Shown: positions 7,115 through 17,627, counted from the stretch's first letter. The stretch: DNA of 64,000 nt from an uncultured Eubacteriales bacterium (GCA_910580045.1 CAJTXF010000004.1:1-64000); one strand, 5' to 3'. The notes: generated by a model from the letters alone, not told the origin. Numbers and translations are program-made.

Positions 7115-7778
7115 ACTGGCACGCAGCCTGGCCTGGATTGCCGCAGGCGCTTTGAGCGGAGTGATTTTGTCCAAGCTGGGCAGGAAAAAAGAGGCGGCAG
7201 CTGACCAGGGACCGCTGAAAAACTCCGGGACCATGGTTCTGGAAACCGGCCGGCTGATGCTTCGGCCCTTTACCCTGGACGACGCTGTGGATATGTATGA
7301 GAACTGGGCCAAGGATTCGGAGGTCACCCGCTTCCTCACATGGCCGCCTCATAAGGACGAGCAGGTGACCCTGGGCATCCTGGAGAACTGGGTCAGCCAG
7401 TATGAGAATGGCAACTACTACAACTGGGCTATTGAGCTCAAGGAGCTGGAGGAGCCCATCGGCAGCATCAGCGTGGTGCAGCAGAACGACCGGGCCCGGC
7501 AGGCCCATATCGGCTACTGCCTGGGCAGGGAGTGGTGGCATCAGGGCATTATGAGCGAGGCCCTTGCCGCTGTGATTGATTACCTGTTCAGCGAGGGATA
7601 CCTGCGCATTGACTCCCGGCACAATGTGGCCAATCCCCACTCCGGGGACGTGATGAAAAAATGCGGGATGCAGTATGAGGCCACCCTGCGCCAGAGGGGC
7701 TGGGACAACTCCGGCATCCATGACGAGGCCCTTTACTCTATTCTGGCGGAAGACTATACAGGAGGTGAACGCCCATGA
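7107..7778 (+). CDS. GNAT acetyltransferase (RimJ/RimL type) with N-terminal membrane-anchor-like segment
   Basis: A 223-residue protein. From about residue 43 it is a typical RimJ/RimL-type GNAT: LETGRLMLRPFTLDDA, IGSISVVQQ, HIGYCLGREWWHQGIMSEAL and the late NVANPHSGDVMKKCGM motif; the CoA loop is the RxxGxG variant EWWHQGIMSEA. The first 25 residues are unusual for this group: a hydrophobic stretch LARSLAWIAAGALSGVIL then a basic KLGRKK, reading like a single inner-face anchor. The start is fixed by GAAGGAGG. The stop overlaps the ilvB start (ATGA), so it is co-translated with acetolactate synthase. Substrate unknown. Confidence 0.83.
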   Translation: MNKLARSLAWIAAGALSGVILSKLGRKKEAAADQGPLKNSGTMVLETGRLMLRPFTLDDAVDMYENWAKDSEVTRFLTWPPHKDEQVTLGILENWVSQYENGNYYNWAIELKELEEPIGSISVVQQNDRARQAHIGYCLGREWWHQGIMSEALAAVIDYLFSEGYLRIDSRHNVANPHSGDVMKKCGMQYEATLRQRGWDNSGIHDEALYSILAEDYTGGERP

Positions 7779-9442
7779 GGCTTTGCGGCGCGGATATTAT
7801 TGTGAGGACCATCATCGAGCAGGGTGTGGACGTGGTGTTCGGCTACCCTGGCGGACAGATTATCAATGTGTACGACTCCCTTTATAAGTACCGGGACGAG
7901 CTGCGGCATGTGCTCACTGCCCACGAGCAGGGCGCGGCCCACGCCGCTGACGGCTATGCCCGGGCCAGCGGCAAGCCGGGGGTAGTGATTGCCACCAGCG
8001 GCCCAGGGGCCACCAACCTGGTCACGGGCATTGCCACCGCCTATCTGGACTCTGTGCCCCTGGTTGCCATTACTGGCAATGTGCCCGGCCCTCAGCTGGG
8101 TACGGACAGCTTCCAGGAAATTGATATTACAGGCATTACTTTGCCCATTACCAAGCATAACTACATTGTGGGCTCTGTGGAGGAGCTGGCGGATACCATC
8201 CGGGAGGCCTTTCGGCTGGCTGTCTCAGACCGGCCGGGCCCAGTGCTGGTGGATGTGCCCAAGAACATCCAGATTGCCGAATGTGAGTATGAGCCCCAGC
8301 CCCCTGTGCAGGCGGAGGAGAGATTTCCTGCCAAGGAAGTACGCATCCGGGAGGCGGCTGCCTGCATCAATGCTGCCCACAAGCCCTATATCTACTTTGG
8401 GGGCGGCCTGATTGCTTCTGGAGCGGAAGAGGAGCTGCTTGCCCTCTCTGACAAAATCAACGCCCCCATGGGCTGCTCCTTTATGGGTATCTCCGGCGTG
8501 CCCAGCCAGCACTCCCGGTTTTTGGGAATGCAGGGCATGCACGGCCACTTCGCCTCTTCCATGGCCATGCACCACGCGGACTGCATCATTGCCCTGGGTG
8601 TGCGTTTTAACGACCGGGTCACAGGTGATAGGGAGAAGTTTGCCACCAAGGCCAAAATTATTCACATTGATATTGACGGAGCAGAGCTCTCCAAGAATAT
8701 TCCAGCCACCCACTCCCTGCGGGGGGACATGAAGGAGACTCTGCGGAAGCTCCTCCCCTTTGTTGAGCCCCACGAGCACGCTGCCTGGAACCTGGCAGTG
8801 GACCAGCTGCGCAATGACGAGCACTGGTCCCTGGACCATCGGGAGGGCATGACCCCCCGCAACGCCATCCAGATTCTGAACCGCTTTACCGGCGGCACCC
8901 TGCCAGTGGCCACAGATGTGGGCCAGCACCAGATGTGGGCTGCCCAGAACCTGGAGTTCAAGGAGGCGCGGCGGTTTATTTCCAGCGGCGGCCTGGGCAC
9001 CATGGGCTTTGGCCTGGGGGCTGCCATTGGGGCTCAGATTGCCACTGGGAAGCACGGGGTGCTTATCACTGGGGACGGCAGCTTTGGCATGTGTCTGAAC
9101 GAGCTGGCCACCGCGGTCCATGAGCATATCCCCCTGGTGATTCTGCTGATGAACAACGGGGTTCTGGGTATGGTCCGCCAGTGGCAGACCCTGTTCTTCA
9201 ACAAGCACTATTCCAACACTATTTTGGACAGGCAGACAGACTTTGTGGCCCTGAGCAGGGCTTTCGGCGCGGACGGCCAGCGGGTCACCACCTTGGAAGA
9301 GCTGGAAGCGGCTTTGCAGACCGCTTTTGCCTGTGAGGGTGTGTATCTGGTAGAGTGCCTTATTGATAAGGACGAATTCGTCCTGCCCATGCTGCCCCCT
9401 GGCGGAAGCATGGATGACATGATTGTAAAGGTAGGTGATTGA
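7775..9442 (+). CDS. ilvB: Acetolactate synthase large subunit
   Basis: A 555-residue ThDP enzyme, normal length for the catalytic subunit of acetohydroxyacid synthase, which makes 2-acetolactate or 2-aceto-2-hydroxybutyrate for Val, Leu and Ile. Visible are FGYPGGQII, the ThDP-activating Glu in TAHEQGAAHAADGYAR (about residue 48), the GPGATNLVTGIA block and the ThDP/Mg motif GDGSFGM...MNN near 434-464. The start overlaps the upstream acetyltransferase (ATGA) with GGAGGTG before it. The regulatory subunit gene ilvN follows at once. Confidence 0.95.
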   Translation: MRLCGADIIVRTIIEQGVDVVFGYPGGQIINVYDSLYKYRDELRHVLTAHEQGAAHAADGYARASGKPGVVIATSGPGATNLVTGIATAYLDSVPLVAITGNVPGPQLGTDSFQEIDITGITLPITKHNYIVGSVEELADTIREAFRLAVSDRPGPVLVDVPKNIQIAECEYEPQPPVQAEERFPAKEVRIREAAACINAAHKPYIYFGGGLIASGAEEELLALSDKINAPMGCSFMGISGVPSQHSRFLGMQGMHGHFASSMAMHHADCIIALGVRFNDRVTGDREKFATKAKIIHIDIDGAELSKNIPATHSLRGDMKETLRKLLPFVEPHEHAAWNLAVDQLRNDEHWSLDHREGMTPRNAIQILNRFTGGTLPVATDVGQHQMWAAQNLEFKEARRFISSGGLGTMGFGLGAAIGAQIATGKHGVLITGDGSFGMCLNELATAVHEHIPLVILLMNNGVLGMVRQWQTLFFNKHYSNTILDRQTDFVALSRAFGADGQRVTTLEELEAALQTAFACEGVYLVECLIDKDEFVLPMLPPGGSMDDMIVKVGD

Positions 9443-9443
9443 G

Positions 9444-9953
9444 ATGACTGGTTTTACTTTGGCGATTCTGGTGAAAAACGAGTTCGGCGTGCTGAACCGG
9501 GTGACCAGCATGTTCCGGCGGCGGCGGTTCAACATCAAGAGCCTGAGCGTCAGCGTCACAGAGTCCACGGACAAGTCTCGAATCACCATTGCCTCAGAGG
9601 GCGGCGGCCGGGAAAAGAACCAGCTGATTGACCAGCTCTACAAGCTGCCGGTGGTCATCTCCATTTTGGAGCTGGACGAGGCGGAGTCCATTACTTGCGA
9701 ACTGCTGCTGCTGAAGGTCCGCAACCTGCCGGAGTTCCGCAGTGACGTCCATGCCGCGGCCGAGGCCTTTGGGGCCAAAATCGTGGACTATACCAGGGAG
9801 TCAGTCGTCATGCAGATGGTGGGCGGCTCCCGGCATATTGATGCCTTTATTGATGTGATGCAGGACTACACTGTGCTGGAAATCTGCCGGACAGGCATTA
9901 TCTCCCTGGAAAAGGGCAGCACCCCCATGGAGAGGCGCACGGAAATCTATTGA
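9444..9953 (+). CDS. ilvN: Acetolactate synthase small (regulatory) subunit
   Basis: A 169-residue subunit that binds IlvB and gives valine feedback control. It has an N-terminal ACT domain (FTLAILVKNEFGVLNRVTSM, then FNIKSLSV) and the usual C-terminal domain ending in EICRTGIISLEKG. ATG 9444 is chosen over the in-frame GTG at 9435 because AGGTAGGTG lies at proper distance and homology begins MTGF. It starts one base after the ilvB stop. In many genomes this is named ilvN or ilvH. Confidence 0.92.
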   Translation: MTGFTLAILVKNEFGVLNRVTSMFRRRRFNIKSLSVSVTESTDKSRITIASEGGGREKNQLIDQLYKLPVVISILELDEAESITCELLLLKVRNLPEFRSDVHAAAEAFGAKIVDYTRESVVMQMVGGSRHIDAFIDVMQDYTVLEICRTGIISLEKGSTPMERRTEIY

Positions 9954-10018
9954 TTCGGTTTCACGATTTACGGCACACCTTTGCAACTATCATCTTCACA
10001 TAGAAGGGACGGGTACCT

Positions 10019-10630
10019 ATGATAAAATTAACCTGGCTGGGCCACTCCTGCTTCCGGGCAGAATGCGCCACGAGCAAAATCATAATTGATTCCTTTGCGC
10101 CTGGCAGTGTGCCCGGGCTGCGGGATATTCACGAGCAGGCCCAGATGGCTCTCTGCAGCCACGAGCACCACGACCACAACTATCGGGAGGGCGTCACCCT
10201 CACTGGCGGAGAGAGCGAAATAGACGTTCAGAGCTATCCCTCTTTCCACGATGACTGCCAAGGAGAGAAGCGAGGGCCCAACAGCATCCATGTGCTCAGC
10301 GATGGCAGCGTACGAATCGCCCATATGGGGGACATTGGCTGTATGCCTTCGCCGGAGGTCATAGAAGCCCTCCGGGGCGTGGACGCTATGCTCATTCCTG
10401 TAGGCGGATATTACACTGTAGGGCCCAAGGAGGCCATGGAGATTGTAGAGGCCACGGCGCCCAGGGTGGTGATTCCCATGCACTACCGCTCCCCGGACTT
10501 TGGCTTTGACGTGCTGGGGCCTGTGGAGGATTTCCTGGCCCTGTGCGGGAACTGGCGGAAGGCGGAGGGGAACTCCATTGACATCACCCCTGACACGGAG
10601 CCCGGCACGGTGGTGCTCCAATACAGCTAG
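10019..10630 (+). CDS. MBL-fold metal-dependent hydrolase
   Basis: A 203-residue metallo-beta-lactamase-fold protein of the short UlaG/UPF0173-like type. LGHSCFR opens the fold, the metal motif is H48-E-H50-H-D-H53 (SHEHHDHN), followed by HMGDIGC and IPMHYRSPDFGFD supplying later ligands. It is a cytoplasmic hydrolase of unknown substrate. It sits between ilvN and two small modifying-enzyme genes in the same direction, five bases before the next start. Nothing ties it to branched-chain synthesis except position. Confidence 0.85.
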   Translation: MIKLTWLGHSCFRAECATSKIIIDSFAPGSVPGLRDIHEQAQMALCSHEHHDHNYREGVTLTGGESEIDVQSYPSFHDDCQGEKRGPNSIHVLSDGSVRIAHMGDIGCMPSPEVIEALRGVDAMLIPVGGYYTVGPKEAMEIVEATAPRVVIPMHYRSPDFGFDVLGPVEDFLALCGNWRKAEGNSIDITPDTEPGTVVLQYS

Positions 10631-10634
10631 TACC

Positions 10635-11153
10635 ATGCCCTCTCTGTGTTTGGAGCTTTTGACAGAGGAAAACCTCCCCCAGGCACAGGCCGTCCGGCGG
10701 GAGGATATCAGCGAGGATTTTGTGGATTCGGCGGACGCCATCTGGGAATTGACCCAGTGGGGCCTGGAGCATGGCTGTCTGGGCCACACCTTCCTGATTC
10801 TGTGGGAGGGCAAGTGCGTGGGCTTCCTTTTGCTGGGGGAGGCCATCCCCTGGGAGACCGACCCGCCGGAAATGGCAGAAGAGCCTTTTTACCGGCTGAT
10901 GGGCTTTGTGCTGGACAACCGGTACCGGGGCCGGGGAATCGGCGGCCAGGCCTTGGATATGGCCATTGCCCGCTGTTATCAGGACTTTGGGCCCCGGCCC
11001 ATTGCCCTGGGGGTGCATAAGGACAACATTGGTGCCCAGCGGTTCTACCTGCGGCATGGGTTTGTGAAAACCCGGTATATGGAGGGGAACGACTATTACT
11101 TTTTGCGGTACCCCCCGCGCTGGAGAAGCGAGAACGACAGGAGGTCAGGATGA
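10635..11153 (+). CDS. GNAT N-acetyltransferase
   Basis: A 172-residue GNAT protein: VLDNRYRGRGIGGQALDMAI is the acetyl-CoA loop (about 92-111), followed by IALGVHKDNIGAQRFYLRHGF, the typical last motif. Its N-terminal QAVRREDISEDFVDSA pattern recalls spermidine/aminoglycoside-type acetyltransferases but does not settle a substrate. ATG 10635 is five bases after the previous stop; no strong ribosome site is visible, so coupling is likely. The stop overlaps the nucleotidyltransferase start (ATGA), linking two group-transfer enzymes. Confidence 0.82.
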   Translation: MPSLCLELLTEENLPQAQAVRREDISEDFVDSADAIWELTQWGLEHGCLGHTFLILWEGKCVGFLLLGEAIPWETDPPEMAEEPFYRLMGFVLDNRYRGRGIGGQALDMAIARCYQDFGPRPIALGVHKDNIGAQRFYLRHGFVKTRYMEGNDYYFLRYPPRWRSENDRRSG

Positions 11154-11959
11154 ACGCCGAACTGGAAAAGATATTGACGGACTATATGGTCCTGGCTCAA
11201 AAGGAGTCGGCCATTCTGGGGGCCTGGAAATTTGGCTCCATCAGCAGGGGACTGGACGACGCGCTCTCGGATGTCGACCTGGTGCTACTGATAGACGGCA
11301 GCTGTTTTTCCCATGCAGATGATTTGGCTGAGAGTATTTTGAAAAAAGTCTGTGCGGGTATAGTCCTGCGCTGGGAGGAAGATTTCAACAGCGGGGCGAT
11401 CCATAATAACGGATATCTCATCCGAACGCCCAGCAGCCTCTCTCATTTTGATTTGTTTTTGCTGAATCAGGAGCAGACTGACGACCCCATGTGCCGCATC
11501 CACTATACAGGACTGAAAGAGGAACATATTCTTTTTGACCGGCGCGAAGCTGTGAAAAGTCTTTGTTATAACAGTCCTGCCGGGGAGCTCTGGCGGGCGG
11601 ACCGGGACCGGCTGGCGCGCACCTATCTGTATCATTTCGCAATGAGCGCCAAATATCTGCTGCGGCAGGATTATTTTAAGCTATATCCTGTTCTGCATAC
11701 TTTATACGAAACCCACGCTTCCTTACTTCTCACAGAATACGACGCAATCCCCTGGGGCGGACCTCAGAATAAGCTCCAATATATCCCTTTGGAAAAGCAG
11801 GCGCACTTGAAGCGATATGTCTGCCTGGAGGATTTAACCCAGGTTCGGGAAAACTTACGCCAATCTCTGGCTTGGTTCCAGGAGGACGCCACAGAGCTGG
11901 GCGAATCTGCGGAACCAATAAATGCTGTCAGTGTTTTTTGGAGTTCTTTGTTACAATAA
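11150..11959 (+). CDS. Nucleotidyltransferase-domain protein
   Basis: A 269-residue protein with the Pol beta-like nucleotidyltransferase signature G29-S30 and the metal pair D41-x-D43 (FGSISRGLDDALSDVDLVLL). The longer C-terminal half is helical (YLYHFAMSAKYLLRQDYFKL), an arrangement like AadE/ANT(6)-type aminoglycoside adenylyltransferases, though those carry a DYD form. It is translationally coupled to the GNAT gene and has a good AGGAGG site. Antibiotic modification is possible but unproven; AT content is slightly higher than in its neighbours. A small GAAA-tetraloop hairpin (ATACC/GGTAT near 11974-11987) lies between its stop and ilvC. Confidence 0.75.
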   Translation: MNAELEKILTDYMVLAQKESAILGAWKFGSISRGLDDALSDVDLVLLIDGSCFSHADDLAESILKKVCAGIVLRWEEDFNSGAIHNNGYLIRTPSSLSHFDLFLLNQEQTDDPMCRIHYTGLKEEHILFDRREAVKSLCYNSPAGELWRADRDRLARTYLYHFAMSAKYLLRQDYFKLYPVLHTLYETHASLLLTEYDAIPWGGPQNKLQYIPLEKQAHLKRYVCLEDLTQVRENLRQSLAWFQEDATELGESAEPINAVSVFWSSLLQ

Positions 11960-12003
11960 TCGTTATTTGCTGGCATACCGAAAGGTATCACATAAATTTT
12001 TGA

Positions 12004-13035
<1,032 letters not shown>

Positions 13036-13047
13036 GGGGGCTCTGGC

Positions 13048-13911
13048 ATGACAGAACAAGAGGCTCTTGAAACCCATCGCCAGCTGTTTGACATCTACAG
13101 CGGCATTCTCTTTAACAACCAGGCATTCAGCTCTGGGAAGCAGGAGAGCATCTCCTATGTTTTTGACTGCCCGGAGTACAAAACCCTGATGGAGAAATAC
13201 CATATTGAGCAAATCGCCGGGGAGGGCACTGCTTTCCAGCGGGCGGAACGTCTTCTGCATTGGATGTCGCCCAGGCTGAAGCATAAGTCCGATTATGACA
13301 ACCATGTGCCCATGAACTCTCTGGCGCTGCTGGACTACAGTCTCGACAGACCTGAAAACGGCATCAACTGCCGGAACAAATCCATTATCCTCACCGAATG
13401 CTGCCTGGCCCTGGGCATCTATGCCCGGCGGGTATCCATTATGCCCTACTCCCCCTATGACATGGACAACCATGTGGTGGCGGAAATCTATGATTCGGAG
13501 CTGGAAAAATGGGTGATGATGGACCCCACCACGGACGGCATCTTCTTTGATGAACAGGGCACACCCCTCTCCCTGCTGGAACTGCGGGAGAGGTTCGCCG
13601 CTCACAAGCCTGCCCCTTTCACTGGAAGCGAAAACGCAGAGGAGATAAACGCCTACATCGCCAAGAACCTGTTCCGCTTTATGATGGACGGGGACAACGG
13701 CTTCGGGCTGGCAGACAAGCGGACCCTGTATTTTACGCCTGCTGGCTACCAGGTCAAGGAGAACCAGCTGGCCTCTATTGAGTACCGGCTGGGAGAGATT
13801 CCTCCGGACGCCATGCGGCTGCAAAAGCTGTTTTCCAACATGTTGGAAAGGACCCAGGAGAAGCCGGAACCGGAGACCTGGGACATCAGCCTGATGGAGA
13901 AGAAGCCATGA
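13048..13911 (+). CDS. Transglutaminase-like fold protein
   Basis: A 287-residue protein with the papain-like transglutaminase core: C108 in GINCRNKSIILTECCLALGI, H142 in DNHVVAEIYD and D159 in WVMMDPT form the expected Cys-His-Asp triad. No signal peptide or membrane segment is visible, so it should be cytoplasmic. Such proteins can be proteases, peptide N-glycanase-like or cross-linking enzymes; the substrate is unknown. It begins 12 bases after ilvC with GGGGG upstream, and its stop overlaps the lipoprotein start (ATGA). It appears to be an insertion of unrelated genes between ilvC and ilvD. Confidence 0.8.
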   Translation: MTEQEALETHRQLFDIYSGILFNNQAFSSGKQESISYVFDCPEYKTLMEKYHIEQIAGEGTAFQRAERLLHWMSPRLKHKSDYDNHVPMNSLALLDYSLDRPENGINCRNKSIILTECCLALGIYARRVSIMPYSPYDMDNHVVAEIYDSELEKWVMMDPTTDGIFFDEQGTPLSLLELRERFAAHKPAPFTGSENAEEINAYIAKNLFRFMMDGDNGFGLADKRTLYFTPAGYQVKENQLASIEYRLGEIPPDAMRLQKLFSNMLERTQEKPEPETWDISLMEKKP

Positions 13912-14636
13912 AAAGATTTTTGAGCCTGGCCCTTGCCCTGTGCCTGGTGCTGGGTCTGGGCGGGTGCCAGTTCATAACCAAAGAGATTATCGAAAGGGAC
14001 GCCGCTTCCCCGGAAAGCAGAGTGCTGAGGGACAACGTCGATAAGCACGCCGCCCTGGACGGCGCGGCGCTCTATGAGCACAGCCTGGAGCTGGCGGGGC
14101 TGCTGGAGGAAATGCTCCGCTCACCGGAGTATTTTGAGCTGATGGGCGGCTCTGACCACCTGGGCGAGGTGATAATTCCCCTGATGCGCTCGAACCTATC
14201 GGAGCCGGAGAGCGCCTACCTGATTACCCTCTCAGAGGACGCGCTGCCGCTGCTGATGGACACAGCGGAGGTGGACATGGAGGATTTCTCCCCCAGGCTG
14301 CGGAAGTTCTTGGAGCGCAGGATGTTCCAGTCCATGCCCACCATTCTGAACTCCCAGCAGGGGGCCGAGACCCTGGCCGCGTCCAGCATTCTTACCGTGT
14401 CCCAAGCCTGGGCCGGGGAAAGCCTGGAGGAGAGCTGCTATCTGGTACTCCACTACCCGGACGCCTGCCCGGTGATAGTGTCCTTCTGGGGCGGGGACGG
14501 GCTTATGGAGAGCACAGCCACCCTGCTTATCGGCACAGCCCTGGAGGAGGATTCCATACCGGACGTGGCAAAGCTGTTCCAGCAGCTGGGCATTGCAGGT
14601 ATGCACGTGCAGGAACTGGAAATAGACGAAGATTGA
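13908..14636 (+). CDS. Predicted lipoprotein of unknown function
   Basis: A 242-residue protein with a lipoprotein signal: basic start, hydrophobic core [12 protein letters not shown] and lipobox LGGC at C20. After cleavage it would be anchored on the outer face of the membrane. The rest is mainly acidic and helical ([21 protein letters not shown]) with a beta-rich end ([20 protein letters not shown]); I do not recognise the family. It is translationally coupled to the transglutaminase-like gene upstream and followed by a terminator. Confidence 0.75.
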   Translation: MKRFLSLALALCLVLGLGGCQFITKEIIERDAASPESRVLRDNVDKHAALDGAALYEHSLELAGLLEEMLRSPEYFELMGGSDHLGEVIIPLMRSNLSEPESAYLITLSEDALPLLMDTAEVDMEDFSPRLRKFLERRMFQSMPTILNSQQGAETLAASSILTVSQAWAGESLEESCYLVLHYPDACPVIVSFWGGDGLMESTATLLIGTALEEDSIPDVAKLFQQLGIAGMHVQELEIDED

Positions 14637-14641
14637 GCAAT

Positions 14642-14675
14642 CCGGGCAGGGCCCCTGCCCTGCCCGGTACTTTTT
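14642..14675 (+). terminator. Intrinsic terminator between lipoprotein gene and ilvD
   Basis: A perfect ten-pair GC stem, CCGGGCAGGG (14642-14651) with CCCTGCCCGG (14658-14667), loop CCCCTG, then TAC and TTTTT. No clear promoter lies between this hairpin and ilvD at 14693, so ilvD probably depends on partial read-through. Confidence 0.75.
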
Positions 14676-14692
14676 ACCCAAGGAGAATGATT

Positions 14693-16348
14693 ATGGTAAG
14701 CGACAACATCAAGCTGACCCCCCAGAACGCCCCCCACCGGGCCCTGTACCATGCCCTGGGGCTGACCGAGGAGGAGATTGCCCGGCCCCTGGTGGGCGTG
14801 GTCAGCTCCTATAACGAGATTGTGCCCGGGCACATGAACATCGACAAAATTGTGGACGCGGTAAAGCTGGGCGTGGCCATGGCCGGGGGGACCCCCATTG
14901 TGTTCCCCGCGATTGCTGTCTGCGACGGCATTGCCATGGGCCATGTGGGCATGAAGTACTCCCTGGTGACCCGGGATTTGATTGCGGACTCTACAGAGGC
15001 CATGGCCCTGGCCCACGGCTTTGACGCCCTGGTGATGGTGCCCAACTGCGACAAGAACGTCCCCGGCCTGCTGATGGCCGCCGCACGGCTCAACCTGCCC
15101 ACGGTATTTGTCAGCGGCGGACCTATGCTTGCCGGTCATGTGGACGGGCAGAAGACCAGCTTCTCCTCTATCTCAGAGGCAGTGGGCGCTTATAATGCCG
15201 GAAAAATTTCCGAGGAAAAGCTGCGGGAGTATGAGTGCAAAACCTGTCCCAGCTGCGGCTCCTGCTCCGGCATGTACACTGCCAACTCCATGAACTGCCT
15301 CACGGAGGTGCTGGGCATGGGCCTGCGGGGCAACGGCACCATCCCTGCCGTGTACTCCGCCCGCGTCGAGCTGGCCAAGCACGCTGGCATGGCGGTGATG
15401 GAGATGCTGAAAAAGGACATCCGGCCCCGGGATATTATGAGCCGGGAGGCCTTCCTGAACGCCCTGACTGTGGACATGGCCCTGGGCTGCTCCACCAACT
15501 CCATGCTGCATCTGCCCGCCATTGCCCATGAGTGCGGCATTGACATTGACCTGGACATCGCCAACGCCATGAGCGAGAAGACCCCCAACCTGTGCCATCT
15601 GGCCCCTGCCGGGCGTACTTATGTGGAGGACTTGGACGAGGCAGGCGGGGTTTACGCCATTATGCACGAGCTGAACAAGAAGGGTCTGCTCCATACCCAG
15701 TGCGTGACCGTCACCGGGAAAACCGTGGGAGAAAATATCGCCAGCACACCCAACCTGAACCCAGAGGTCATTCGGCCCATTGAGAACCCCTACAGCCAGA
15801 CTGGCGGCATTGCCGTGCTCAAGGGCAACCTGGCCCCAGAGGGCAGCGTGGTCAAGCGCTCTGCCGTGGCGGAGGAAATGCTGGTGCATGAGGGCCCAGC
15901 CCGGGTGTTCGAGTGCGAGGAGGACGCCCAGGCCGCTATCAACGCCGGGAAAATCAACCCAGGCGACGTGGTGGTTATCCGCTATGAGGGACCCAAGGGC
16001 GGCCCCGGAATGCGGGAGATGCTGAACCCCACCTCCGCCATTATGGGCATGGGGCTGGGCAATTCTGTGGCGCTGATTACAGACGGGCGGTTCAGCGGGG
16101 CCACCCGGGGTGCCTGCGTGGGTCATATCTCCCCAGAGGCGGCCAGCGGCGGGCCTATCGGCGTGGTGCAGGAGGGGGACCCCATCCGCATTGATATCCC
16201 CAGCAACAGCATTACGCTGAACATTCCCCAGGAGGAGCTGGACGCCCGGATGGCGGGCTTTACACCCAAACAAAAAGAGCTGAGCGGGTACCTGCGGCGG
16301 TATGCAGCCCTGGTATCCAGCGGCGCGAAGGGGGCGGTGTTGAACTAA
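14693..16348 (+). CDS. ilvD: Dihydroxy-acid dehydratase
   Basis: A 551-residue Fe-S dehydratase converting dihydroxy acids to 2-keto acids, the third common step of Val/Ile synthesis. Cluster and active-site regions are visible: [17 protein letters not shown] (Cys about 119), the run [20 protein letters not shown], and near the C-terminus [14 protein letters not shown]. The start at 14693 is chosen because AAGGAG lies seven bases upstream; ATG 14687 is too close to it and the frame upstream to 14633 crosses the terminator. The stop shares a base with the next gene (TAATG). Confidence 0.95.
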   Translation: MVSDNIKLTPQNAPHRALYHALGLTEEEIARPLVGVVSSYNEIVPGHMNIDKIVDAVKLGVAMAGGTPIVFPAIAVCDGIAMGHVGMKYSLVTRDLIADSTEAMALAHGFDALVMVPNCDKNVPGLLMAAARLNLPTVFVSGGPMLAGHVDGQKTSFSSISEAVGAYNAGKISEEKLREYECKTCPSCGSCSGMYTANSMNCLTEVLGMGLRGNGTIPAVYSARVELAKHAGMAVMEMLKKDIRPRDIMSREAFLNALTVDMALGCSTNSMLHLPAIAHECGIDIDLDIANAMSEKTPNLCHLAPAGRTYVEDLDEAGGVYAIMHELNKKGLLHTQCVTVTGKTVGENIASTPNLNPEVIRPIENPYSQTGGIAVLKGNLAPEGSVVKRSAVAEEMLVHEGPARVFECEEDAQAAINAGKINPGDVVVIRYEGPKGGPGMREMLNPTSAIMGMGLGNSVALITDGRFSGATRGACVGHISPEAASGGPIGVVQEGDPIRIDIPSNSITLNIPQEELDARMAGFTPKQKELSGYLRRYAALVSSGAKGAVLN

Positions 16349-17544
16349 TGGGAAAAAAATTGCCGAAACTGGCCCTGCATCTCCGGGCCATGACTGTGTT
16401 CCGCCCCCTGCTGGACGACCCGGTGCTCCGGGCCCTGACCCGTTGCCTGGAAAACGCCGGGAGCGGCGCAGAACGCTTTGTGCCCCTATATGGGGAGTTC
16501 CTCTCCCGGCTGTACAAGGCGGGGTATGTCAGCCTCAGCGAATACACCCGGGATTTGGTGTTTGACAGCGACAACCCCTATATCCGGGCCATGTGCTCTG
16601 GCCGGACGCCGGACAAGCTGCTGCTGGACGGGGCCATGCTGGACCTGGAGACCCTCAGCGCCGTGGCCGCTTTGGACGCGGACCGGCTGCTGAGCGAAGC
16701 CAATGTAAACATGCAGATGGCCAAGTATGAGGTGCGGAAAATCAACCTGACCAACGAGTACGCTGAGCGGGCCAAGAAGGTGAGCCAATACGGCTATGGC
16801 ATTTTCGCCCGGTGCCCCATGTTCTGCCTGAGCCCGGAGGGAAAAATCACCCCGGTGCGCAGCCCGGATACTATCCGCCTGTCGGATTTGGTGGACTATG
16901 AGCGGGAAAAAGAGCTGATTCTGGGCAACACCCGGGCTCTGCTGGAGGGCAAGCCCGCGGCCAATATGCTCCTGACCGGGGACGCGGGAACCGGCAAGTC
17001 CTCTACCGTGAAGGCTGTGGTCAACGAGCTGTGGCAGGAGGGCCTGCGCATTCTGGAGGTGCGCAAGGAGCAGCTCCACCTGCTGCCCGGGGTGCTGGAC
17101 GAGCTGAACCGGAACCCCCTGAAATTCATCATCTTTATCGATGATTTGAGCTTCCAGAAGGACGACGATGATTTCAGCGCGCTGAAGGCCATGCTGGAGG
17201 GCTCGGTCTCGGCCAAGAGCCGGAATGTGGTCATCTACGCCACCAGCAACCGCCGCCATCTGGTGAAGGAGAAGTTCTCGGACCGGGAGGGGGACGAAAT
17301 CCACCGGCGGGACGCCATGCAGGAAATCGTGTCCCTGTCTGAGCGGTTCGGCCTGCGGGTGACCTTCTCCCGGCCGGACAAGGCCACGTACCTGAACATT
17401 GTCCGGCGGCTGGCGGCGGAGAGCGGCCTGAAACTGCCGGAGGAGGAGCTGTGCGCCGGGGCAGAGCGCTTTGCCCTCTCCCGCAGCAGCCGCTCTGCCC
17501 GGGCGGCCAGGCAGTATATTGACGGGCTTTTGGCAAGGGAATAA
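16348..17544 (+). CDS. DUF815 AAA+ ATPase
   Basis: A 398-residue P-loop protein matching the DUF815 family. Walker A is GDAGTGKSS (about 211-219), Walker B FIIFIDDLSF (262-271), and a sensor-like YATSNRRHLV follows. The N-terminal 190 residues form the family's helical region (LDGAMLDLETLSAVAALDADRLL). The function of the family is unknown; it is cytoplasmic. Overlap with ilvD by one base implies coupling, and a terminator follows. Confidence 0.88.
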   Translation: MGKKLPKLALHLRAMTVFRPLLDDPVLRALTRCLENAGSGAERFVPLYGEFLSRLYKAGYVSLSEYTRDLVFDSDNPYIRAMCSGRTPDKLLLDGAMLDLETLSAVAALDADRLLSEANVNMQMAKYEVRKINLTNEYAERAKKVSQYGYGIFARCPMFCLSPEGKITPVRSPDTIRLSDLVDYEREKELILGNTRALLEGKPAANMLLTGDAGTGKSSTVKAVVNELWQEGLRILEVRKEQLHLLPGVLDELNRNPLKFIIFIDDLSFQKDDDDFSALKAMLEGSVSAKSRNVVIYATSNRRHLVKEKFSDREGDEIHRRDAMQEIVSLSERFGLRVTFSRPDKATYLNIVRRLAAESGLKLPEEELCAGAERFALSRSSRSARAARQYIDGLLARE

Positions 17545-17547
17545 GGA

Positions 17548-17587
17548 AAAGCGGCGGCGGGATGGAAAAAATTCCCACCGCCGCTTT
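17548..17587 (+). terminator. Intrinsic terminator after the ilvD/DUF815 unit
   Basis: AAAGCGGCGG (17548-17557) pairs with CCGCCGCTTT (17578-17587), with inner GGGA/TCCC pairing; the T-rich 3' flank is short. It ends the long plus-strand region before the surface-protein promoter. Confidence 0.8.
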
Positions 17588-17598
17588 CTGTTGTTGGG

Positions 17599-17627
17599 TT
17601 GACTTTCCTGTCCGTGTGGGATATAAT
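17599..17627 (+). promoter_or_regulatory. Promoter of the surface protein gene
   Basis: TTGACT (17599-17604), 17-base spacer, TATAAT (17622-17627), 38 bases before the start codon. Confidence 0.88.
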
